Positions 54,076-64,000 of a stretch of 64,000 bases of DNA are shown here, piece after piece; the first letter of the stretch is position 1, and every line of letters begins with the position of its first letter. Source of the DNA: Nansenia antarctica (taxonomy: Eukaryota; Chordata; Actinopteri; Argentiniformes; Microstomatidae). The notes under the pieces are model-generated. The model did not search any database. It saw only the letters and a list, made by a program, of their open reading frames with translations, and was not told where the DNA came from. Location of the stretch: NCBI GenBank assembly GCA_963989245.1, contig OZ022339.1:38323151-38387150 (forward strand), read 5' to 3'. The translations under genes were made by a program, and so were the position numbers.

Positions 54076-54419
54076 ATGCTTTGAGAAAACGTTTCTATTA
54101 TAAAAATAATAGAAAAGTGTAATAGAAAAGCTTTGTGTGTAGAGAGCTGGGTGGCCCTGGGGTGAAATTTAGGACGACGTCACAGGACAAGTTATCTGTC
54201 AACGCCAAGCACATGTTTTAGAAGATGTTTAGAAGTTATTTTTATAACAAATGAGTTAGTCGGTTATGTCATGATCATTTACAGACCCCTGGACTCCCTC
54301 CCTCCCTCCCTCGCTCTGTCTGTCTGTCTGTCTGTGGAGGGGGAGGGGAGGGAGCATCTGCAGGGCGGGTCTGAGCTGGTGGCAGTTTTACAGATGGAAA
54401 GCAGAGAGCACCTGCAGAG

Positions 54420-54450
54420 AGAGCGAGAGAGAGATAGAGGGCGAGAGAGA

Positions 54451-54536
<86 letters not shown>

Positions 54537-54630
54537 AGGGCAGTTAGGTGGACAGATTGGACCTGTGATGTTACCAGAAGAAAAGAGATTTGGGGGCAAT
54601 TCAGAATATTGGTGATGAATGTCAATAGTG

Positions 54631-54696
<66 letters not shown>
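54420..54696. repeat. (GA)n tract, unique 40-bp insert, then (GT)n tract
   Basis: (GA)n at 54420-54532, unique sequence including the 40-bp segment also found at 61331-61370, then about 31 GT units at 54634-54696. Confidence 0.9.
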
Positions 54697-54701
<5 letters not shown>

Positions 54702-55130
54702 GTAACCACTCTTTGTTGTCTCACTCTACTGTCTCACTCTGTGGTCCCACTCTGCTGTGGTCCAATAACATCTGGCTGAAGGTCAGAACGCTCCATAACA
54801 TCAGAAAGCAGATTTATCACCAGACTCCAGGTGCTCTTTAGCCTTTGCTTAATAATTAGTCACATCATTCTCATAAATACTTCACATCATTCTTGTAAAT
54901 GCGTCAGATTATTCTTGCGAAATGCATCACATCATTCTTGCAAAACACAAATCATTCTACACGTGGTGTGGGTGCGTATGTCACAGTATACACAAGCTAA
55001 TGTACTTCTTCATCCTTGACTTTTATTACCACAATAAAAATGTGTTTTTAACGTGAATAGAAACATTTCCAGGAAAAGGAAAAGGAAGGGGAACTTTGCA
55101 AACCCTTTCTATTGTTGGCTAGTGCAATCT
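54697..55130. other. Intergenic DNA with a short degenerate repeat
   Basis: TCACATCATTCT is repeated irregularly several times at 54860-54955. No gene. Confidence 0.5.
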
Positions 55131-55139
55131 ATGAAAAAC

Positions 55140-55640
55140 AATTGAAGTAAAATCGTAGAACTGACGGTCCCATGGGAGGAGGCCATCGATGAGGCATTCG
55201 AACGGAAGAGGCTGCGGTATGCCAACTTAGCAGTCGAAGCAGAGGGGCGGGGCTGGAACGTGAAGGTGTGGCCAGTGGAGGTGGGCTGCAGAGGCTTTGT
55301 AGCCAGCTCCACCACAAGGCTCCTGAGGGCAGTAGGGATCAGAGGACAGGCCCAACGGAAGGCAATCAGAGAACTGTCCACTGCAGCAGAACGGAGCAGT
55401 CACTGGCTGTGGCTGAAACGTAGGGACCCAACATGGGCTCCCAAATGACCACGTGGTGCCACCGTGCAACACACACCCAGGCCTGATCAGCCTGTGGTGG
55501 GCCAACCTCGTGATAACTGGCCGAAACACCCAATGAGGTCGGGGACCACAACTGAAGATGTGTCGTACTGGTGGCACCACGTGATCATTGCCAAATTCCA
55601 CTCCACCCAAGAGGACATCTCCAACTCCACTCAATTGTTG
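55140..55640 (+). mobile_element. 3' fragment of a restriction-like-endonuclease LINE
   Basis: Frames from 55155 encode the conserved C-terminal tail of this LINE class (AFERKRLRYANLAVEAEGRG, VEVGCRGFVASSTTRLLRAV, SHWLWLKRRDPTWAPK) ending in a stop near 55447. A 3' UTR follows with CCAGGCCTGATCAGCCTGTG and CCGAAACACCCAATGAGGTC. It is 5'-truncated. It ends just before the smndc1 retrocopy in the same orientation. Confidence 0.85.
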
Positions 55641-55740
55641 TGCTGAATATTTAGGGATTTTAACAACCAGTCCTATTAAGAATCATGATTTAAAACCTAA
55701 ATTAATTAACAACAGGTGGAAGCTGCTTTATCAACTGACC

Positions 55741-56664
55741 AAGACAATGAAGACCTCCTTAAATGACACAGAGACTTATCCAAAGTCATAGTGTTGATGA
55801 CCAAAGACCTCCTGACCTCTCAGCCATCTGATGGTGCCACTAGTGCCAACAGCTCAGACACGGTTCCCCTGAAACACAGCTGGAGCGTGGGGGACAGGTG
55901 TATGGCTGTGTGGAGCCAGGATGGACAGGTGTATGGCTGTGTGGAGCCAGGATGGACAGGTGTATGGCTGTGTGGAGCCAGGATGGACAGGTGTATGGCT
56001 GTGTGGAGCCAGGATGGACAGGTGTATGGCTGTGTGGAGCCAGGATGGACAGGTGTATGGCTGTGTGGAGCCAGGATGGACAGGTGTATGGCTGTGTGGA
56101 GCCAGGATGGACAGGTGTATGGCTGTGTGGAGCCAGGATGGACAGGTGTATGGCTGTGTGGAGCCAGGATGGACAGGTGTATGGCTGTGTGGAGCCAGGA
56201 TGGACAGGTGTATGGCTGTGTGGAGCCAGGATGGACAGGTGTATGGCTGTGTGGAGCCAGGATGGACAGGTGTATGGCTGTGTGGAGCCAGGATGGACAG
56301 GTGTATGGCTGTGTGGAGCCAGGATGGACAGGTGTATGGCTGTGTGGAGCCAGGATGGACAGGTGTATGAGGCTGAGATTGAAGAGATAGACAGGGAGAA
56401 CGGCATGGCCGCCATCACCTTTGCAGGAACGCGATGGTGGTTCCGCTCCAGAACCTCAAACCCATCCGAGGAAGGGAAGAACTCAGAGGAGGACGGGATT
56501 GGCGAGAACAAGTCCAGGAAGGAGCAGATAGCAGAGCAGAGGGAGTAGAAGAAGAAGGCGGCTCAGAAGAAGGTGGCAAGGATGAAGGAGAGAGAGCAGG
56601 AGAGAGAGGACCAGAAACCCAAGTGGCAGCAGTTCAACAACACGGTCTACTCTAATAACAGGTA
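55741..56664 (+). pseudogene. smndc1: smndc1 (SPF30) processed pseudogene with a Tudor-domain minisatellite
   Basis: Intronless similarity to SMNDC1, a Tudor-domain splicing factor. The copy reads, with lesions, NEDLLK, TKDLLTSQPS, HSWSVGDRCMAVWSQDGQVY, EAEIEEIDRENGMAAITFAG, VVPLQNLKP, SRKEQIAEQRE and KWQQFNNTVYSNN, in the order of the parent protein. Breaks: a stop after DNEDLLK, frameshifts after ITFAG, a stop after AEQRE, and loss of the C-terminal third, where a DNA-transposon end begins. Between CMAVWSQDGQVY and EAEIEEID lie the 31-bp repeats of 55892-56356, which shift the frame. The 5' end of the parent is also missing or unrecognisable. Confidence 0.9.
55892..56356 (+). repeat. 31-bp minisatellite, 15 copies, inside the smndc1 pseudogene
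   Basis: The unit GGACAGGTGTATGGCTGTGT plus GGAGCCAGGAT repeats 15 times without visible variation, followed by one further GGACAGGTGTATG at 56357. The unit corresponds to the Tudor codons for DRCMAVWSQD. 31 is not a multiple of 3, so each copy shifts frame and three copies (93 bp) give a 31-residue period, which makes all three forward frames open. Confidence 0.97.
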
Positions 56665-56714
56665 AACGTTTAACGGCGTGTCCTCTGGGCTAATGAGGAA
56701 AAGGACCATCCATT

Positions 56715-57116
56715 AAAAATGTGTGGTGCATTATGAAGCGCAAAATACAACAATGGAGACCCCGGAGTGTTGGGCAACTGAAGTCAAGCAAGAATGGGGA
56801 AGAATTCTGCTTTCAACTTCAACAATTAGTGTCCTCAGTTCCACCGCTTACTGAGTGTTGTTAAAAGGAAAGGTGATGTAACACAACAATGGTAAACATG
56901 CCCCTGTCCCAACTTTTTTTGGAAACATGAGCATCAAATTCAAAATGAGTGTATATTTACAAAAAACAATAAAGTCTATCAATTTGAACATTAAATATAT
57001 TGTCTGTGTACTGTATTCAATTGAATATAGGTCGAAAAGGATTTGCTAATCATTGTATTCTGTTTTTATTAACATTTTACACAGCGTCCCAACTTTTTTG
57101 GAATTGGGGTTGTACA
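56715..57116 (+). mobile_element. 3' end of a fish DNA transposon (Tc1/IS630-like)
   Basis: Encodes a transposase C-terminal piece (KRKIQQWRPRSVGQLKSSKN) and ends with AGCGTCCCAACTTTTTTGGA then ATTGGGGTTGTA, a terminal repeat abundant in teleosts. CCCAACTTTTTTTGGAAAC also occurs internally. Only the 3' part is present. Confidence 0.7.
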
Positions 57117-59640
57117 TTTAACAGTAAAACATGGTAACCATGAAGGTTATGGTTTTTGTGTTTAAAAAACAAACAAAACCAGAAGTCTCTGGTTGCCTGG
57201 ACACAGGACCTGCCCAGCCCCTCCTGGAGCGCAGCCCAGTGACGTCGGCAATGTCCCTGAATCCATTTCAGCCGTGTCTATTAACCATGCCCGTGATTTC
57301 CCCATCCTATCACAGCGTCCCATTTCACCCTGTGACACATACTCACATGCCTGTGTGAGTGGGTGTGCAGATATGGGGGAGAGAGAGATGAAGGGAGGTG
57401 AGGAATGACAGAGGGGACAACCGAGAAGAATATCTTTTGAAAGAACACAACACTCATGCTGACAAAGCAAAAATAAAATGTCAGTGATGTCAAACTCTTC
57501 ATTTTAATACATTTAACACCTGGAGACCACACCTTTGTCTGGGCAACGAACACTTCTGTGAGAGAAGGAGGGAGAGTGACCGAAGGCGAGACACAGAGAG
57601 AGGGATGGAGGGGGAGCAACAGAAAGAGAGGGAAAAATAGGAAGCGCAGACTACATACATTTAAAACAACAGAACTTTATTGGCGAGCAAAACACACGCT
57701 AACAATAGTACAATGACTTCAGCTCTCGCTGGGCAGTTAATGAGGGTGGCAATGGTGATGATGTTTTTACTGGGGGTGTTTCCTCTTCTCTGGAATACAG
57801 GAAATGAAGGGCAGGGAATTCTTGAAGAAATGTATTGAGTATAGCATAGCAGTCCAATGTATGCTTCATCAGCAGAGCCAATTATCAGTTTAATATGATT
57901 AGAAACCATAATAGAGTATCACTGCACCACCATCACAGCAGCAGGCCAAGTTAAACCATATGGTCACGTGTGTGTGAAGGGCCTTTGGGGATACACTGAG
58001 ACTGAGTTATATTATATATACTAATAACATTACGCTTGGCAGAAGACCAATCGGGAGAAACAAGCGTCACATTGACGTTTGCTCTAAGCACATTATCGTC
58101 ACATTAGGAGGAGTAGTATGTCAAACCTGAGCAACATAAGAGCGACCAGTACATGCACGGGTGTACAATGTTCATACAGGCGCGCGCACAAAGGCGTAAT
58201 TGCACAAACACATATATGCATATGGCGGTTACCCCAGTGACTTAGTGCTAACAGTGTGTTTCCTTCCAGGGTGTTAACAGCAGAGACCCACAGCAGAGCT
58301 GCCTTCACTGAGACAATGAACAACATCTGGACACGGAAATAGTTACCCAATCCGCTCTTATCTGGGTATTGGGGGGGAGGGGTTTATATGTGTGTGTGTG
58401 TGTGTGTGTGAGAGAGAGCGAGAGAGTGTGAGAGTGTGGAGAGGGGAAAGTTGAGGGGCGAGTGAGAGAACGTGTGGGGGTAAAACATACCTCACGCTGT
58501 AGCCGTGCAGTAAGAGAGTGAGTGTGAGGTGAGGTTTAACACCATGGAACATGTTTAAGACCCTGTTCAGCTCGGTGCCCCAGCCTGCCTGCCACCTCCC
58601 CCCTCCTTGTCCACACTGACACCATGTTGCTGGATGGAAAATGACCTCAGCCCGCAGAGGGGTGAGGGGGGGGGTCTCTCTCTCTCTCACACACACAGAC
58701 ACACACACACACAGGTTTGTTTCCCTGCAGTATGTCACTCACTACCAGTGGCTTGGGGAAGCCGTTAAACTGAAAGGTCAAACAGCTGTAAGGAGGCATA
58801 TGTACAGCACACACGACTGCATGTTGGCACAACGATTGACAGTGAAAATGAATGGCTGGACTGCTGGGAATGTCCAGTAAAGCATTTCAACATGGTTTCA
58901 TCAATAGACTCTCTCTCTCTCTACGGAGCAACAGAATGCCAACACAACACAATTATTATTACAGACCATAACAACAATGTCAACAACTCTGATATCACAG
59001 AATAACACTTTCTTTTCAGACAACACAGAATATGTCTATCATGTTTGACAATGTGATACTGTTTAAAAACATTATCAAAATATTTCTTTTTTTTCCTACC
59101 ACAACCGTATCATTTTCTTGATGGATGGACAGAGCAACTCAATCACATACGAATGAGAGAACGGGATGGACCTCAACATCATCTTCAACACAGTCATCAG
59201 GGAGGTACAGTCTTACTCCATCAGTCTGTTCTCATCACACAACAATACTAATGACTGATTGGTTGATCATATCCTCCCACAATACATCACAATCTGTTGT
59301 TGGCAGTGCGTCCCAATTCTCCATCCTTTTCCCTGAAATGTACATTTGTCAACTCCCCCTACACAAATGTAAGTACACAAGTATACACTTGAGGGAAAAT
59401 GGACTCGGTCCTCCTGAGTTCACATAGCTAACATATTTTTTAAATTATTTTTTTAAATATATTTTTGTGGAGTGCATTGCATTTATGTACAAAATTTGCT
59501 ATATATAAAGTTTAATTTAATTTGACATATTTTGGCAAAAAAGCTGACCCGTTCTGTTCTCTTGAACTGTGCTGATTGGTGCTGATCACGCGGGTTTTCC
59601 AACAGCCCCCCTCCACCCACCCACCCACCCCCCCCCCCCC

Positions 59641-59732
<92 letters not shown>

Positions 59733-59790
59733 ACTACTGAGTCACAACCAGGCTACAGCTGGTTGGGTAACTGGGGCTGATTTGGCTGCC
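57117..59790. other. Non-coding region downstream of the endophilin-B-like gene
   Basis: Searched on the minus strand for an SH3 domain (ALYDY- or GERGNKKGKVP-like text) without success. Contains short GT/GA tracts (58389-58436), a C-rich run (59624-59642) and (CA)n at 59643-59728. Other frames are short and unsupported. Confidence 0.55.
59643..59728. repeat. (CA)n microsatellite preceded by (C)n
   Basis: About 43 CA units after a 19-bp C-rich run. Confidence 0.95.
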
Positions 59791-59794
59791 TGGG

Positions 59795-62971
<3,177 letters not shown>

Positions 62972-63420
62972 CTCTCTCAAGGTCGCGGGGGTCCCCGGGT
63001 CGCTCTCCGGCGGTGGGTGGTCTTGCTCTCAAAACGGGTCAAGAACCATTCAATGCCCGACGACGAGTGAGGTGAAGCGAGCAAGCAGCCATTTGGATGT
63101 TAAAAAAAAACACCTGCGCTTACAGGAGCATGCACAAAGCGACAGCAGTGGACCGTGTCGGTCCCAGACAAAACGACGACAGCGACATCCTTCGGTCCAG
63201 TCTCAAATGTGTAATGCACGCATCTCTGTTGTTATAATAATGTCATCCATAAAGCCTACATATTTGGGCTGCTGAGAGCCTGAGACTGAATGACGGTGAA
63301 GAAATGACGGCTCGTTCGTTCTGTGTTTACTTCTGTAGATCGGCGCTCTTATTCGCGGCTTAAGGGGATTTGTCGGTGACGCCAGTGGATGGCGCGCAAG
63401 ACAGTAGTCGCGCCGTGACG
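62972..63420 (-). promoter_or_regulatory. CpG-rich 5' region of the endophilin-B-like gene
   Basis: CpG-dense DNA immediately upstream of the ATG at 62971 (for example CGCGGGGGTCCCCGGGTCGC at 62984-63003) without simple repeats. A CTCF-like site is at 63382-63395 on the plus strand (CCAGTGGATGGCGC, 13 of 14 to the core). Likely 5' UTR and promoter. Confidence 0.5.
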
Positions 63421-63662
63421 CCCAGATGATGAAACGCCGCACCATTTAAAAAGGACAATTGCACAGTTGTCGCTGATGTTAAATATCGGTATGATGACTT
63501 GTATGAATACATGGAACTGACATCTTCACTCGTCTCACAATTCCATACTGGTTGAGGTTGTCCCAACAGTGTCATGTCTCCCTCTGTTCTTCCCTCTATC
63601 TACTGGGGGTAGAAGACAGACAGATGGCCTCCTCGAGTCTCCCCCTCCTCCGTCTCCCAGCT

Positions 63663-63758
63663 CTAGTTGAAGGCTAGCTGGAATAGCAGCAGTGCGTTGA
63701 TGAAGAGGAGGAAGAGGAGGATGAAGAACACTGTCACCCTCTGCGTGTCAGACCTCAT
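63663..63758 (-). CDS. Possible last exon of another gene: tail-anchor-like hydrophobic peptide
   Basis: MRSDTQRVTVFFILLFLLFI then NALLLFQLAFN and a stop: 31 residues from the ATG, with one hydrophobic helix of about 22 residues preceded by Arg-containing polar sequence. An AG acceptor is available at about 63778, which would add SGICTA in frame. This looks like the C-terminus of a tail-anchored membrane protein whose other exons lie beyond the right edge. Family not recognised; chance cannot be excluded. Confidence 0.35.
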   Translation of the reverse strand: MRSDTQRVTVFFILLFLLFINALLLFQLAFN

Positions 63759-63961
63759 TGCCGTGCAGATGCCAGATCTATTACACACTCAAAACACACA
63801 CACGTATCTTCCTTATCTCTCTTTGTTACCTCTATGCTATCTGTTATCCTCCTTCCCCCTCATCCTCTTAGGCTCTGACCAAGTTGACAATCTTGAATCT
63901 AATTGGTCCTTGGACAGCAGTGGGAGGAGCTGATTCAGATGAGTATTCCACCTCACTTACA

Positions 63962-63964
<3 letters not shown>

Positions 63965-63997
<33 letters not shown>
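63965..63997. repeat. (GT)n microsatellite at the right edge
   Basis: About 16 GT units. Confidence 0.9.
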
Positions 63998-63999
<2 letters not shown>

Positions 64000-64000
64000 A

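Noticed and set aside
55791..56548. ORFs of about 200 aa with a 31-residue repeat (CMAVWSQDGQVYGCVEPGWTG...)
   Set aside because: Derived from the 31-bp array in a dead retrocopy; all three frames are open by arithmetic, so no evidence for a protein.

Overview
This window looks like teleost fish genomic DNA (species not determined). Protein-coding genes are split by introns, (CA)n/(GT)n and (GA)n microsatellites occur every few kilobases, and the mobile elements are of fish type: hAT, Tc1/mariner, CR1/L2-type LINEs, a restriction-like-endonuclease LINE, Gypsy and tRNA-derived SINEs. No prokaryotic, organellar or viral genome is present.

Layout. (1) 0.7-6.5 kb, minus strand: the first 14 coding exons (517 codons) of the cohesin subunit gene stag1; the gene continues off the left edge. 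(2) 6.5-27.6 kb: probably stag1 intron 1, with two or three nested hAT insertions, a Tc1 element carrying another insertion, and a long foldback hairpin. A candidate untranslated first exon with two CTCF-like motifs lies at 27.58-27.8 kb. (3) 27.8-44.6 kb: intergenic DNA dominated by LINEs (L2-type at 28.2-29.06 and 32.76-34.4 kb, a restriction-like-endonuclease LINE at 35.6-38.9 kb) and a collapsed Gypsy element (42.13-43.08 kb). (4) 44.7-48.64 kb, plus strand: slc35g2, with a candidate 5' UTR exon and one coding exon. Divergent stag1/slc35g2 matches human 3q22.3, which supports both calls. (5) 51.08-52.57 kb, minus: a two-exon gene resembling the N-terminal half of the long pentraxin PTX3 but with no pentraxin domain. 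(6) 55.1-57.1 kb, plus: a LINE 3' fragment, an smndc1 retropseudogene whose Tudor region has become a 15-copy 31-bp array, and a DNA-transposon end. (7) 59.8-62.97 kb, minus: a ten-exon endophilin-B-like gene that ends in a Thr/Pro/Gln-rich repeat tail instead of an SH3 domain. (8) 63.66-63.76 kb, minus: a possible last exon of another gene, encoding a hydrophobic tail anchor.

The genes do not form a pathway; their arrangement reflects conserved synteny (stag1-slc35g2) plus lineage-specific neighbours. The points most worth checking are the two neighbouring genes that each lack the C-terminal domain that defines their family, the CTCF-like pair at the promoter of a cohesin gene, the retrocopy turned minisatellite, two long hairpins, and splice sites of two genes that run directly into microsatellites. 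Everything was read by eye from sequence and translations; exon boundaries were set by splice consensus, reading-frame continuity and similarity to family members as I know them.
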